A stretch of DNA of 64,000 bases from Heligmosomoides polygyrus polygyrus. Its lineage: Eukaryota; Nematoda; Chromadorea; Rhabditida; Heligmosomidae. The DNA lies in the NCBI GenBank assembly GCA_947396885.1, contig OX377204.1, forward strand, positions 95,180,728-95,244,727, given 5' to 3'. The notes beneath the pieces are model-generated. The model was not told where the DNA came from and did no database searches. It worked only from the letters and a program-made list of their open reading frames with translations. Made by a program: the position numbers and the translations under genes. Positions 1 through 11,032 of this stretch are shown here, one piece after another; within the stretch, counting starts at the first letter, position 1; the number at the start of each line of letters is the position of its first letter.

Positions 1-30
1 TTAACAAAAAAAACATTTCAAAATTCCGTT

Positions 31-135
31 CAGTTGTTAAGCTAGATTTTAACGGCAAGTGCCGTTACTTTGTTGAAATCGTTGGTACATGTCGTGAAGG
101 CACACCACAGGGGGGGGGGGGGGGAACGCGTCGTT
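31..135. repeat. Left copy of a direct repeat flanking the mariner
   Basis: This stretch resembles 1715-1830: both run CCGTTCAG, GTTAAGC, TTTTAACGG, TGCCGTTA, ACATGTCGTGAAG and GAACGCGTC in the same order. The left copy contains a 15-base G run (110-124) that the right copy lacks. The two copies bracket the mariner at 267-1549, which probably landed near or between copies of an older dispersed repeat. Confidence 0.6.
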
Positions 136-266
136 GCTCTTACTGTAACTGCGGCAGCCAGTCAGTCTGCGGCTCAGCCGCACAAGCAGAGCACATGAAT
201 GGCTACCGCGACTACGGTAGGAGCGGTATTAGGTGTAGAAAAGGCCTGGGAAACGTTTTGTTTATA

Positions 267-1549
267 TTAGGTTGTAACGAAATAAATGGCACTGAACCAC
301 TGTAAATTTAAACAGTTAATATCTCGGCTTGTAGGCAAGTTTATTAATCGAAATAAAAACCTTCTGATTCTACACATCCTTGCCAACGTGACACAAGCTT
401 TTTTATCCCAGTAGCATAAACATCAGAAGTTCTGGAATTGACGAAATCTTCGAAGGCACTTTCGGCATCCTGTTGGTATTGGAATATTTTCCCTACCAAG
501 AAGTCGCCAAGATGCTTGAAGAAATGGCACTCTGGTGTTGGGGAGAGGTCGGGAGAAAACGGAGGATGTGGTAGAGTTTCAATGCTCAGCTCATTCAATT
601 TCTGCAACGTCATTCGTGCTATATGGGGGCGAGCATTGTCGTGCAGAAGGAGAACTCGCCTTCGGTTTACCAAGGCCGGCCGGATATCCCTCAACTTTTT
701 CATCATTTCTTCAATTTCAATGCAGTACTTCTCTGCCGTGATGGATTCACCGGGAGGGAGGAAGCTGTGGTGAATAATTCCCAGCGAACACCACCATACT
801 GTCACCATTACTTTCTTTTGGTGCAATTCCGGCTTCGCAAAAACCTTGCGGCTCTCATCGCTGTCCACCCACTGCGCCGACCGTCGCCTGTTGTCGTACA
901 TTATCCATTTCTCGTCACAGGTTACGATGCGAGCAAGGAATGGGTCCGTTTCGTTCCGTAGAAGCAGTGCGGACGAGATCTCATATCGTCTGTTTCTTTG
1001 CTCCTCAGACAGCTCGTGAGGCACCCATCTTTCCAGCTTTTTGGTCTTTCCAATTTCCTTCAGATGCCGGGCAGCTGTGTTGTGGCTGACACCAAGAACC
1101 TTCGCTATCCCTGGTACCTTTGTGTGGATCCTCCTCTACCACATCTCTCAGCTTGTCCTCATCAACATCACTATGCCTCCCACGACCTTCATGTACTTCC
1201 AAGCTCTCATCTCCATTCCGGAACTTCTGATACCAACGATACGCCGTCCGAATTGTGGAACATCCTTGACCGAATGCGGCATTAATCTTATCGTCCGCCT
1301 CCTTAGCGGTAGTGCCCAGCTTGAATCCATGCAAGTAAATGCCTCGGATTACCCTTTTGTCCATCTGCAAAAAAGTCAATAAAACTCTAAAGTTTCCCAC
1401 TTTTACATAGAAAATTTGGTACTCGTCGGTGGAGCAAAGTTTGCGCTTCTAAATGATATGCCACATGTTACGGTTTGTTCTTGATCAAACGCGTAAAGAC
1501 GCGCCAAAAAATGGCGCGAGCCAGTGCCATTTAATTCGTTACAACCTAA
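267..1549 (-). mobile_element. Nearly full-length mariner transposon (1283 bp)
   Basis: The inverted termini begin TTAGGTTGTAACGAA and are matched at the other end by TTCGTTACAACCTAA, with TA on both sides (265-266 and 1550-1551). The terminal 27 or so bases match with few differences. Length, TA target and a single transposase gene are those of the mariner (DD34D) family. The element is one of the least decayed in the window, but its transposase carries a frameshift and a changed catalytic site, so it should be immobile unless helped in trans. Confidence 0.9.
344..1364 (-). pseudogene. Mariner transposase, broken
   Basis: Reading starts with MDKRVIRGIYLHGFKLG, the N-terminal helix-turn-helix region, and ends with VSRWQGCVESEGFYFD about 80 bases from the left terminus. 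The catalytic landmarks VTCDEKW (first Asp) and LLHDNARPH (second Asp) are present. A single-base frameshift near 1113 separates the N-terminal part from the frame that continues through WVPHELSEEQ. At the third catalytic position the usual SPTDYHFF is replaced by SPTPECHFF, so the Asp is gone and a codon is extra. Total length after the shift is close to the roughly 340-350 residues usual for mariner transposases. Family assignment is confident; inactivity follows from the two lesions. Confidence 0.9.
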
Positions 1550-2362
1550 TAGCATTAGTGTGCGTTGAATTTTTAGAAAATTTGCTCATTCATTCAATAA
1601 GTAGTAGTATCTCACTTACTTCATTTTCCATTCTTGTTCATTTCATATAAATCACCTATTTTTATTCAAGAATTTAGAAGGAACATATTTCAAAAATCTG
1701 CTAAATTTCTGCAGAATCCCGTTCAGACGTTAAGCCAAATTTTAACGGAAAATGCCGTTAATTTGTTAAAGACGGTGGCACATGTCGTGAAGATGCATCA
1801 CGGGGTGTGGGAACGCGTCTTGCCCTTACTGTAAATAAGTAATCATAGCAGAACAGTACAGAAGCCATACTAGACATACAATGCCGCTCCTGTCTTTTGG
1901 TTTTTTGGGCGGAATAGACGCAAAAAACCGCCGTTTTCGTCGTTTTTCTCTAACTCTCTTCGAAGTGGTCTATTCAAGAATAAATTTTACCATCCGAATC
2001 CAATCACGGTGTTTTATCCAATGGTGTAGGTAACATCCAGTGGCTTAAGAAAAGCACAGATTCGGCAGCCCCCTATATAACCTGGACGGCGGTGACCTCC
2101 ATCTGTCGCTCGACATAACTACATCTGTCTCTCTTGGTGGCCTAGCCTCTTTGAAGTTAACCCTACCAACTAGGAACTGGCTCCAGAACGTTGTAGGAAC
2201 CTAAGCGCTAGCGTTCCTATCAAGCAGCAGAACGCATTACGAATATGATGAAGCGATTTCTCTGTTACCAAAGGCGCAATTTTTATTTCTCGACAGAAAT
2301 TTTCTAGGATGTTCTTTTCGTATTCTTTTAGACTTCTACGCTGGACTTTGATTTACACTTTG

Positions 2363-2364
2363 AA

Positions 2365-2403
<39 letters not shown>

Positions 2404-2404
2404 A
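2363..2404. repeat. AAAT microsatellite
   Basis: About ten uninterrupted copies of AAAT/TAAA. No gene around it. Confidence 0.95.
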
Positions 2405-2664
2405 TGTGTAGTCCATCTCCAATGGCGTAATATATTAGGAAGGAGGTGCTGATTCTTGCTGTTAGGAGCGATTCAGCCGTTGTTCGTCGTTATTACTTCT
2501 TATCGATTGTTATTGATTTTTCTGTTCTGTTGCAAATAATTAATTTTAATACATAGAAGTAGTTTTCCTATTTGGTAGGGTTGGGTCCATGTTTTATAGT
2601 TCTTAAATCTATTTTTTTCTAAAACCACTGTATGGTACCTACATCACTATCACTTGGATGGTGA

Positions 2665-3030
2665 CTTTTGTTATCCGGATTCATCAACGCGCATACCCAT
2701 GGGTATGCTGGGTATAGGGGTAGACATATCCATGACGTGGTCACACTCACGATTCATGATAAACCTTACCCGCCAAATCGTGGGTAAATCGGTGGGTAGA
2801 GAAAACCCGCCTATCGTTGCGGGTACATCCGTATACCCGCGACTCTTTCGCGCTCCATTGACAAAATGACGCTCCAGTGAGATCAGCTGTTCTCGCAAAA
2901 GGCCTAGTTGTACCTTACCCTTGATTCCTTTCATGAGTACGATTCGTAGCCACTACCAATTGCTGGTAATGGGTATGATTCCCTTACGGTATCTCCACCT
3001 ATACCCATTGCTTGATGAATCCGGGCTCTG
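2665..3030. mobile_element. GATTCATCAA MITE, long uninterrupted form
   Basis: The ends are CCGGATTCATCAACG and its inverse TTGATGAATCCGGG. The interior is rich in GGGTA/TACCC words. It is the same subfamily as the outer element at 13357-13861 and carries the segment around 2868-2900 (TTGACAAAATGACGCTCC through CAGCTGTTCTCGC) without any insertion, which makes it the empty-site control for the nested insertion at 13501. Confidence 0.75.
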
Positions 3031-3144
3031 AATAGGTCCGTTTAAAGGGAGTTATGGGAAAACGGCGAAAACGGCAGTTTTTTTCGCGCCAATTCCGCCC
3101 AAAAACCAAAAGACAGGAGCGGTATAGTGATACAGTCCTTCCAG

Positions 3145-3748
3145 GTGTGGCGAAACGGTGAGACTCGCTACAACACGGACATCTACGCGTATGGTGTGCT
3201 GCTGTGGGAGATGTTTGAGATACCGTACAATTCCCCGTACGCCGAATGGAAAGCCTACACGGTAAAGGTGAGGCGGCGGTTGTCTCCATTCATTAGCGCA
3301 TCCGACGATCAGCGCCAAGAATAACGCCGCGTGCACGAGCATGTCATCGAGCAACAACACCTTGTCGCAACGATTACGTCGCGTGTTCTTGCCGCGTTAC
3401 AAACGAGGCGACCTCAGTTCGCCCTCCAGAGACAGCGATCGCCCAGCAACCGACGACTGGACGACGACGTGTTTCAGCAAAAAGTGATGGGCGGCTATCG
3501 AATGCCGCCGCCGAAAGCGATGCCTGAAGACGTTGTCGTCATCATGGAACTGGCGTGGAATCAGGATCCAGAGAAACGGCCCGATGCCAGCGGGCTGCGT
3601 AAGATGTTGGAGGAAGTGAACAAGGTCGGCGATCAGGTCCTCTGTGTCCTCCATGTGTTTTCAGATCAGCCCTCGTTCTTTGCAGAAATTCGGCGGAGAG
3701 GAGGAGAAGGAAACGACGAGATCAACGGTTAAAAGCCGCGCTGACTAG
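3145..3748 (+). CDS. Protein tyrosine kinase, C-terminal end (three exons)
   Basis: Exon 3145-3267 follows the acceptor TCCTTCCAG and encodes VWRNGETRYNTDIYAYGVLLWE, which is kinase subdomains VIII/IX with the invariant Asp in TDIYAYG. The intron 3268-3477 has a GTGAGG donor and a GTTTCAG acceptor. Exon 3478-3624 (or 3636, where another in-frame donor exists) encodes GYRMPPP and WNQDPEKRPDASGLR, subdomain XI with its conserved Arg. The last exon 3665-3748 follows TTTTCAG and ends in a short charged tail and TAG. The GYRMPPP block is typical of nematode Fer-like SH2 kinases, but receptor types are not excluded because the SH2 or extracellular part and the ATP-binding lobe lie outside the window. 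Exons are GC-rich compared with the surroundings. The preceding intron contains the TIR element at 1884-3122. Confidence 0.8.
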
Positions 3749-3861
3749 GTTCACCAGTCGGTTCGGTTCTATGCCACGAGTGTTGTGCGCTTTGTGTTCT
3801 TCGAGATCCAAATTTAGTTCGCATCTGTGTCTACGTATTACTGTAAAGTGTCGCGTGTGTC

Positions 3862-3867
3862 AATAAA
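3862..3867 (+). promoter_or_regulatory. AATAAA polyadenylation signal of the kinase gene
   Basis: A canonical AATAAA lies 113 bases after the kinase stop codon, followed about 50 bases later by a short A-rich stretch. This supports 3748 as the true end of the coding region. Confidence 0.6.
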
Positions 3868-4002
3868 GTTTTTGAAGTACTTCGATGAGGATTCACCTGT
3901 TTCTTGAAAAAAAAAATGGCACAACATACTAGGTAGGTGCAAAAGAAATGCAGGCTTTCTGATTTATTGGTTTCGACACCGTTTTTTTTCAAAATAAACT
4001 AA

Positions 4003-5205
4003 CCAGGATACTATCTCCACGGTAGGTCGGAACGACGCAAGTGTTGTATATGGGCAGAACCGTCTCTCCCTGGGAAGTAACAAACTGCAGGTATCTCGAC
4101 CCTAATACAACTCTGCGCAGAGTTAGGGGCGACGGAAGTACCCTGTTGGCGCCCTGTTGATTCACGTGCTCCACAGCTGACGGGCGCGCGCGGGATGAGG
4201 GCTGGTATCGAGGATCGGCGCAGTGCACAGGTGGCGTAGTAGGGAAGAGCTCGGGCTCGTGAGCGAGGGGTGGGGGGTTTGGATCCCGCAGACTGTGTTT
4301 CTTTTGCACTTTTGCAAAATCCATGTTTATCATATAGGTAATCCAGCTAGGGGTATTATAGTGTGTTATAGAGCATGTTTACATATAACATGTGCTTCAA
4401 ACTACAGATTAGCTAAAATGTTCACTTCTTTGTGTCACTTATTTTAAGCCTATTTTGTGTGACCATAGTTATGTAACGATAGATGTTTTGTGGAACTAGT
4501 TGAAAGTTCCGACTCCACCAACAAGACTTCGGTCAAAAAAATTTATTTGCTGAAACTTCTTCTAGGGGGATATTTGGGGTGCCGATCACGAATCTGACAT
4601 CCGTTTTTCACGATTCTTTCTCTACCTGCCGTCACTGGCAGAAACTTTAGGAATGTAATCCTGTGCCTTCCTGTATTTATATTATCCAGCCGAATCGCGA
4701 AGAATGGATATCAGATTCGTGATCAGCGCCCGAAATAACCTCCCTAGACGAAGTTTCAACGAAATCGGTAACCCTGCCTGGACCGCCATTGTTAACGGTA
4801 TGGGTGGTATGTTATATGTAAACATGCTCTATGATACACTATAATACCCCTAGCTGGATTACCTTTATGATAAACAAGGATTTTGCAAAAGTGCAAAAGA
4901 AACATAGTCTGCGGGATCGAAACCCTCGACCCCTCGCTCATGAGCCCGAGCTCTTCCTTACTACGCCACCTGTGTGCTGCGGCGATCCTCGATACCAGCC
5001 CTCATCCCGCGCGTGCCCGTCAGCTGTGGAGCACGTCATCAACAGGGCGCCAACAGGCGAATTCCCTTGCCCCTAACTCTGCGCAGACTTGTATTGGGGT
5101 CGAGATACCTGCAGTTTGTTACTTCCCAGGAAGAGACGGTTTTGCCCATATACAACTCTTGCGCCGTTCCGACCTACCGTTGAGATAGTATCCTGGTAAG
5201 GCTTT
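4003..5205. repeat. 1.2-kb palindrome with a tRNA-like promoter in each arm
   Basis: The left arm (about 4003-4395) is the reverse complement of the right arm (about 4805-5205) with moderate divergence. Each arm carries a tRNA-like block reading inward: GGTGGCGTAGTAGGG then GGTTTGGATCCC at about 4230-4290, and its mirror at 4908-4975. The spacer holds a smaller inverted pair around GATCACGAATCTGACAT (4580 and 4700), a word that recurs at 38590, 39010 and 62930. No protein is encoded. Confidence 0.75.
4228..4290 (+). repeat. tRNA-derived SINE head (left arm)
   Basis: A-box-like TGGCGTAGTAGGG is followed about 45 bases later by a B-box-like GGTTTGGATCC. No acceptor stem closes, so it is not a functional tRNA. 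The mirror copy in the right arm has GGTTTCGATCC. Confidence 0.5.
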
Positions 5206-5242
5206 TCGGAAGGTCTCATACATTGTTGGAAGGCTTATTATA

Positions 5243-6444
5243 CAGGGTGTCTCAAAAAATGCATACATTTTGAAAGGTGATAGCTTTGCTGACAGTAAGG
5301 GTTTACTGAAGAAGTTGAAGCCTATAAAGGCTCAAGAAAATAGAAAATATCTGATTTATGATCGGCACGGAATACGCCATGCACTCGTCTGTACTCATGC
5401 ATTTTGCACTTGATTGACTGTGTTTCACTTGTATAGTTGCTGTAATTTCTTCACAAAGTGACCGCTTAGATTTTTGAGCCTTTTTTAAGGTCTTAAATTT
5501 AAAAACACACTACGGCTTGTAAAAAATTTGGGGTATCCTGAAAAAATACCTCATTATTTGAAAGGCTCTAACATTGCCGTTACTGAAGTTTTTGAAGAGT
5601 TTTGAGCCACGTATGAATGCACAGGGTAATGAGATTTCTGTGACATGCAAAAACAGCCAAGATTGCGCCATGCACCTGCTTGACACCTTGCATTTTAGAC
5701 TCGATTGATTGCGCATGGGCTGAATGCATGTTACACTCTCGTTACTACTTGGCTAGATTAAGCTATGTTGCGCATCTTTTAACGTTTTTCGTCACCCAGT
5801 AGCTGCGGTTACGCCGATTAAGCTCTCAATGCAGCTTGAATGTTGCTTCATCACTCTACAGAATCCGTCTTGTAAAATGGGGCCCCTGCTCACATTTAAA
5901 TCGTGCAATCAATAAACTCGCATGTTACGTGTCTTTCACGAGGTTTTCAAGTTCAAAACGTTAAAAGAAGCACAGCACAGGTTAATGTGACAAGGTGCAA
6001 CAAGAATGTAACAAGCATTCAGCCCATGCACAATCAATCGAGTCTGATATGCAAGGTTTTAGGCGCGAGCATGGCGCAATCTTGACTGTTTGCACGCCAC
6101 AGAAATCCCGTTGCCCTGCGCTTTCATATGAGTCTCAACAACTTCAAATGCTTCACTACTAGCAATGTTAGAACCTTTCAAATAGTGCCCGCATTTCTTT
6201 AGGATACTCCAGATTTTCGCAACCTGTAGTGTATTTTAAGTTTTAAAGTTTAAAAAGGCTCAAGTCAGTCAAAACGGTCACTTTGTGAAGAAATTATAAC
6301 ATGTATTCAAGCGAAAGACAAACAATCGAGTGTAAAATGCAAGATGTCAGACGAGTGCACGGCGCAGTCCATGCCGCTCATAAGTCAGATTCTTTTCTGT
6401 TTTCTTGAGCTTTTATATGAGGCCTCAACTTTTCATGTCGCTTA
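5243..6444. mobile_element. Fold-back MITE, copy 1 (CAGGGTGTCTC ends)
   Basis: It starts with CAGGGTGTCTCAAAAAATG after a TA and is inverted-repeat over most of its length around a centre near 5850. It matches 46323-47524 throughout. The right terminus is missing: homology stops where the mariner at 6447 begins. The termini and TA target resemble Tc1-type elements. It contains no coding capacity but four copies of the GCGCCATGC-type word (5373, 5665, 6069, 6356), two per arm and in opposite directions. Confidence 0.75.
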
Positions 6445-6446
6445 TA

Positions 6447-7361
6447 TTACGGGGGGGGGGGCAAAAGTAATGAGACAAAATGAAAAAATATCTTTATCTC
6501 CTTATAACTCAATTAGAACTCAACGATGCTGAGGAGTGTATTTGCCATTAAGGGCAAGGACCTTGCTGCCATCGCTCAGCCAACTTCCTGATCCCATCCT
6601 TCCAGAACTGCATGAGCCTGGTGTTGATCAACTGCTCGATATGGTTGTCAAGGACTGCTTGTGTTCTTGTGTCCCTTCCGACTAGGAAGTCCTGTAGGCT
6701 CAAGTAGTAGTGGTAGTTGCATGGAGAGATGTCCAGCGAATACGGTGGGTGAGGCATGTGAACGTAGCCCAGCTGGCCAAGCTTATCCGTGGTTACTTGT
6801 TCCCGATGGGGTGCGGCGTTGTCGGAGATGAGGACCTTCTTGAAGCGCTGCGACTGAATAAGAGCAAGTCGCCGGTCCATCTCTTCTATTTCGTTCACCA
6901 TGGCCTTGGAGTTCATCGCGGTGCTCTTGGAAAACAGCCTCCGGTAAACCGATCCATGGGCGCAGACCCAAAAGCTCCAAAGATGCTTCTCGCCGTGAAC
7001 ATCTCGCCGAACGAAGGTCGGTAACAATTCACCAGGCCTCACCCAGACTCTCTGCTTGGCAGGGTTAAGGTAGAAGACGTACTTCTCATCTTGCGTGAAT
7101 ATTGAGCCCAGGCTGCTCGGTGTTGGGAATTGGGCGAGATTGGCGCGACACAGGTCGACTCGTCAGACTGGGGTTTCGGCATGAGACAGGCTGGGGTTTT
7201 TGGCATGCTTCTGGAAAGGGCGGAAGTGGTAACTTTTCAGGTGGCCTTCAGTAGGTAGCATACAAACATACAAATACAACAAGCACGAATCCAGACTCCA
7301 GCCACGAGATATATGGACACGGCATGAGGTGTCTCATTACTTTTGCCCCCCCCCCCCCTAA
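6447..7361 (-). mobile_element. Internally deleted mariner-like element (915 bp)
   Basis: The ends are TTAC or TTA followed by an 11-13 base G run, then GCAAAAGTAATGAGACA; the inverse is at 7334-7361, with TA on each side (6445-6446 and 7362-7363). It is shorter than a complete mariner and lacks the DNA-binding N-terminal region of the transposase. Confidence 0.85.
6548..7110 (-). pseudogene. Mariner transposase fragment, catalytic part
   Basis: The frame contains FTQDEKYVF (first Asp), then ISDNAAPH (second Asp) and PHPPYSLDISPCNYHYY, where the third catalytic Asp is replaced by Asn. It ends with WKDGIRKLAERWQQ. The paired-like N-terminal domain is absent. The protein would be inactive because of the truncation and the Asp-to-Asn change. 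Confidence 0.85.
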
Positions 7362-7387
7362 TAAAAAAATAATTTGGCTTTTATTTT

Positions 7388-7500
7388 TGGATGTCTAAAC
7401 GCAATTTTCGTCAAATTTTCTTCTACGAGTTCAAACTGGGCCGGATTTCGGCTCAAACCGCTCGAAATATCGGCGAAGTATGGAGCCAAGGACAAGTGAG
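7388..7500 (+). pseudogene. Mariner transposase N-terminal relic
   Basis: The + strand encodes MSKRNFRQIFFYEFKLGRIS and then AQTARNIGEVWSQGQVS before an in-frame stop. This matches the first helix-turn-helix of mariner transposases (YEFKLG and a T/A-ARNI block). No other part of that element is recognisable nearby. Confidence 0.55.
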
Positions 7501-7509
7501 CAAATAGGA

Positions 7510-8470
7510 CCAACATGTACTTTTGTAGAACAGAACATTGTCTTCCAAACACTATGAAAAACTGCGCTATAAACTCCCAACCTAAGCGAAGATAACAACT
7601 GCGTAGATGGCCATTTTTCAGACAGGCTTCGCAACAACAAAGCGATATCAATCACAGAGCCATTGTCGATCGATTTATCTATTGTTTTCGGAACTAATAT
7701 GGTAGTATGGAGAGAGTCGCTCGCAGCAAGTGAACAAGATCGATCCGACTGCTATTATTGATTGATTTTATCGACTTTCCCGGAGTTGCCTTTTTAAAGC
7801 GGGAATCATGAGGATATGTTAGACTTCGCAGCAAGCAGACAGTGCTGATTGGTGGATATTATCGATCGATTGTGCCAATGTCTGGGAAAAACCCCAGCCA
7901 ATATGGTATTGCCCGAGAAGGGCGGCAAACCCCCGATGGTGTTTGGTGTCTTTCTCGAGAGATCAATTGTCAAACAGATTATCGCGATTGCTGCAGAATT
8001 TTCGGCACAAAAAACCTAACAAGGACCTTGAGCTGCAAACGTTCTGTCATTACATTCACCGACTACGTTTTTTCTCGATCAGCCTTGCGATGTCGCTTTC
8101 AATAGTAGCGCGTAAAAAACTGCCGATTGAACGATCTCGTGGATCCACTTCCTCCAATAGCCTCATTAATCAGCTAGAAGTCAACAGGCGAAGGTTATTG
8201 GTTGGGTAAGACTGGTGACGTAGATGCACTGTAATCTAAATTGCGCAACTGTTGTCGTCCTCGATTTGAGGCCGCAAATCATTTATTATAGACGAGGTGT
8301 ATATTATATCTTTGTTCTTGAGAAAAAGTCGAATTTCGAATAATCGAATAATATTCGAGTTCAGAAACATCGAAATTTCGAATGACCAAACATCATTCGG
8401 ATTTCCAAAACGTTTTTTCTTCAAAGCAAGAAATAACGCAAAAGAGCTAAAGCAACAAATTTCTCCAATT
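7510..8470. other. AT-rich stretch without recognised gene
   Basis: I see no credible exon. ATCGATCGAT-type words at 7660-7875 resemble the core motif of the degenerate repeats at 33.2-34.1 and 51.4-57.4 kb. Confidence 0.4.
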
Positions 8471-8474
8471 ATTT

Positions 8475-8945
8475 TTTATGTGACATGCTGCCACGTGTCG
8501 CACGTGACACGTGGCAATGGGTCACATACATGCGTGACACGGGCAGCGTTTGGTGCACAGCACGCCGAAATATACCCGTGGAAGTTGTTCATTATTGGAT
8601 TTTATGACTTTTTTAGTTGTTAACATGTTGCCCCCCCCCAACGCGTATTGCGTCGACGAGCGTTTTAGACGCCAGAACACGTGTCACAGAAGTCGCGAAA
8701 CCGTCGCCGTCATTCAGAAGGCATGTTGCAATCGTTGTGTGACGAGCTCCAGATTCAGGACACGTGTCACACATGTTGTGACACCCCACCCAAACTCAGG
8801 AGACGCGTCACACACGTCGTGATACCATCGCTCTCATTCAGAATACTTGCTACGATCAGCGTGCGACTAACACCCAGATTCAGAAGACGTGTTTGAATCA
8901 TCATGAGACGAGCGTCCAGAGTCAGAAGACGTGTCACAAATGCGT
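8475..8945. repeat. Degenerate tandem repeat with ACGTGTCAC core
   Basis: Words close to GACGTGTCACA followed by CATTCAGAAG or GATTCAGAAG recur roughly every 60 bases across the stretch (for example near 8680, 8760, 8805, 8885, 8925). Units are too diverged to define a sharp consensus by eye. A short palindrome CCACGTGTCGCACGTG lies at its left edge. Confidence 0.6.
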
Positions 8946-9065
8946 GGTACTACTGCTCATATTCTGTGCCCGACTTTTTATGGAAAGTTCGACTTTCCAT
9001 AAATCTTGACATGACGTTCTCCAATTATGATGTGAATTTGATACGCGATCGACCAAGATTGTTAA

Positions 9066-9359
9066 GGGCTCTGCACACTTTTGCGGCAACGCGATACGCG
9101 GCAAGCGGCAAATATGCCACGTAGGCGGCAAAATAGGCGGCGATCAACTAGAGCTCAGGCATATACCCCGTCGGCGGAAAAATGGTTGCAGCGGCAATAA
9201 TGCCTTGAATCCCTATTGCCGCTGCCGCATTGCCGAAAGGAGCTGCCGCCTTCGCGGCAGGCTGACGTGGCAGATTTTGCCGCTGGCGGCAAACCCTTCG
9301 TCTCTGCCCTATGCTTAGAGACAGGGCTGCCGCGTTGCCGACATAGTGTGCGGAGGTCT
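9066..9359. mobile_element. GC-rich MITE with GCGGCAA interior
   Basis: The left end GGGCTCTGCACAC and the right end GTGTGCGGAGGTCT are inverted relatives, both flanked by TTAA or TAA. The interior is an imperfect hairpin full of GCGGCAA and TTGCCGC words. The same terminal word (GCACACTTCTGCG) appears in the element near 18294-18580. Confidence 0.55.
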
Positions 9360-9362
9360 TTA

Positions 9363-9508
9363 ACGGCTTTATTCCAGCTAAGGCTCCGGCAGTTTTGCGT
9401 TCCTCGGAGCCTGAAGAAAACGTATTTCTATTCTACAATATTTCCGACTCTTCCTGGCTCCGAAGAGGCCAAAACTACCGAAACGTCAGCCGGAATAAAG
9501 CTTTTAAC
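9363..9508. repeat. Short inverted repeat resembling a PLE end
   Basis: GGCTTTATTCCAGCT at 9367 is mirrored by AGCCGGAATAAAGC near 9490, and CGGAGCC near 9407 by GGCTCCG at 9459. The right arm contains GAAGAGGCC, ACCGAAACGTC and GGAATAAAG, similar to the ribozyme-like tails of the PLEs near 45010 and 49693. Confidence 0.4.
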
Positions 9509-10329
9509 AATCTTGGCCGATAGCTTGTCAACTTCACATCGTAAGCCGTGCCGTTCCTCTAAGAAGTGCCGAAAGGACGACGAGTGCAGCCGGGTTAAGA
9601 ACGAAGAGTTCATTCCAGTTGATGTGGCGGTATCTGAAGGGAAAAAACTGGTAGCTAAGTACAAGCCGATTGTCGGACCATAATTGCCACTGCCAACTAC
9701 TTTGTTTTGAAGGAAGAAAGGGGGAAGTTCGTTGAGTTCAAGGGAATTAATCGCCGTCTTCGGACACCTTATACATCTTCTCATGTTGCGAGAGTCGACG
9801 GGCTCGACGAGATAGTGAAAAACGCAAGAGGCTCCACTTGTCATCGAATATCTGTGAAACGCGCTGAAAGACTCCACCACGGGTAGTAGTCTCTGAATTT
9901 GGTGCTTTTCAGGAGTGTAAATTCTTCCCTGCAAACTTTTAAAAGTGGCTAACCCGTCGGGAGCAGATGGTCGCCCGCCGCTAAAGCGTAGAGTAGTGCA
10001 GGGAGGTGAAGTGTGGACGAAGGACAACATTTGCTCAAATTGCGATTTAAACGTATTTTTCGGTGGAGTACGCAAATCTGCTCCCGCCATCCGCTCCCTG
10101 CACACTTTGGCGCCAACTCGGGGACCCCGCGGCTTCCGCGGGACGCGGGCAGTGGTGTTTCAGTACAGTTGTTCTGCCTGTGCCCATTTGAGTGGTGGTT
10201 ACTTTGTTCTGTTGTCATATACAGTCGTTCGATAAATTTTCATAAATCACTCGTCGTGTTCCTGGTCGAGGTTTTACCCGCCGTTGGTCGGTTGCTCGGT
10301 CAATACTTATAACAGGCGTTCGGTCCTTC

Positions 10330-10610
10330 TCAAACCATGCCAGGATGCGCTTGGAGCGCAGTCGGAAGAGGCGCCGGCTGAAGCATGTACAGCCGCCTGC
10401 GGATTCTTGGTTAGAATTTCGCGCCAGTAAAACCAAGCCTTCCATCCCTCTGGAGTCAGCGATTTGGTCCAGACTTCTTCGGGAATAATGAAACACTGCC
10501 TTGTCCTTCGACTGGCCACCGCAAGTCGTTGGCAGACTAGGTCGAGTGTGCATTCAAATCGGCTCTACGACATCCCCTAGAAATAGAATGCATCGCATCA
10601 GGTTGGAGGC
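10330..10610 (+). mobile_element. SINE family A, copy 1
   Basis: It shares with 26185-26480 and 55490-55795 the ordered words GCGCAGTCGGAGGAGGCGC-like head, CCAAGCCTTCCATCCCTC, GGTCCAGACTT, TGGCCACCGCAAGTC, TGCATTCAAATCG and TAGAAATAGAATGC. The head has A-box character, so it is a tRNA-derived SINE. This copy is the most diverged of the three. Confidence 0.7.
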
Positions 10611-10703
10611 GAAAGTCTCGTCGGACCACGTTTCCACGTCAAATTGCACATTTTTCACATGGTGGTGGATACTTTCGAAGGTTCAATCCCAAAGGGGGGA
10701 CCT

Positions 10704-11032
10704 TATAATTGGACTTGCGTCCTTACATTTTCGGGTGCAAGCCCAGTTATAAGGCCGGCCCCAAGAGTCGTCTGGGAAGGCCAAACATTATCAAAACATT
10801 AAAACAAAAGCCTAAACAAGAGCAAACAGCAATAAAAAGTTGTTCCCAGGCGTTTCCGGGTCGCCTCTACGTGTCGCCCCACGGTGAATGAGTCGACGCG
10901 CAAACACTCGGTAGCGCGGGAATTTAAACGGGGATTACGAGCGGAGCCGCTGAGGCCTCTTCATGCTTTCATAACTAATTTTTTCGACATTCCAGCAACA
11001 GCACCCGCTATTTCCTGGAGAGGACATCAGGT
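10704..11032. repeat. Dispersed repeat G, copy 1
   Basis: It matches 61619-61958 in opposite orientation: a TTATAACTGGACTTG hairpin, GGTCGCCTCTACG, GGAATTT, CTCTTCATGCTTT and CAGCAACAGCACCCG occur in mirrored order. No coding frame is conserved between the copies. Confidence 0.7.

Larger units (their letters stand above)
1884..3122. mobile_element. TIR element of the CCGCTCCTG family, with a nested MITE
   Basis: Inverted ends of about 80 bases begin CCGCTCCTGTCTTTTGGTTT and are mirrored at 3045-3122. The right side is followed by TA; the left flank is TG, a one-base decay of TA. A second, cleaner copy with the same termini lies at 27424-28065. No transposase is visible. The interior holds a MITE (2665-3030) and an AAAT microsatellite. 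Its right end lies 22 bases before the acceptor of the kinase exon at 3145, so it sits in the preceding intron. Confidence 0.7.

Noticed and set aside
8475..8945. CRISPR array
   Set aside because: Repeats are degenerate, spacing is irregular and the context is eukaryotic.
9428..10105. A 225-codon open frame on -
   Set aside because: It crosses an inverted-repeat PLE-like tail and SINE-adjacent sequence, with no domain or splice signal.
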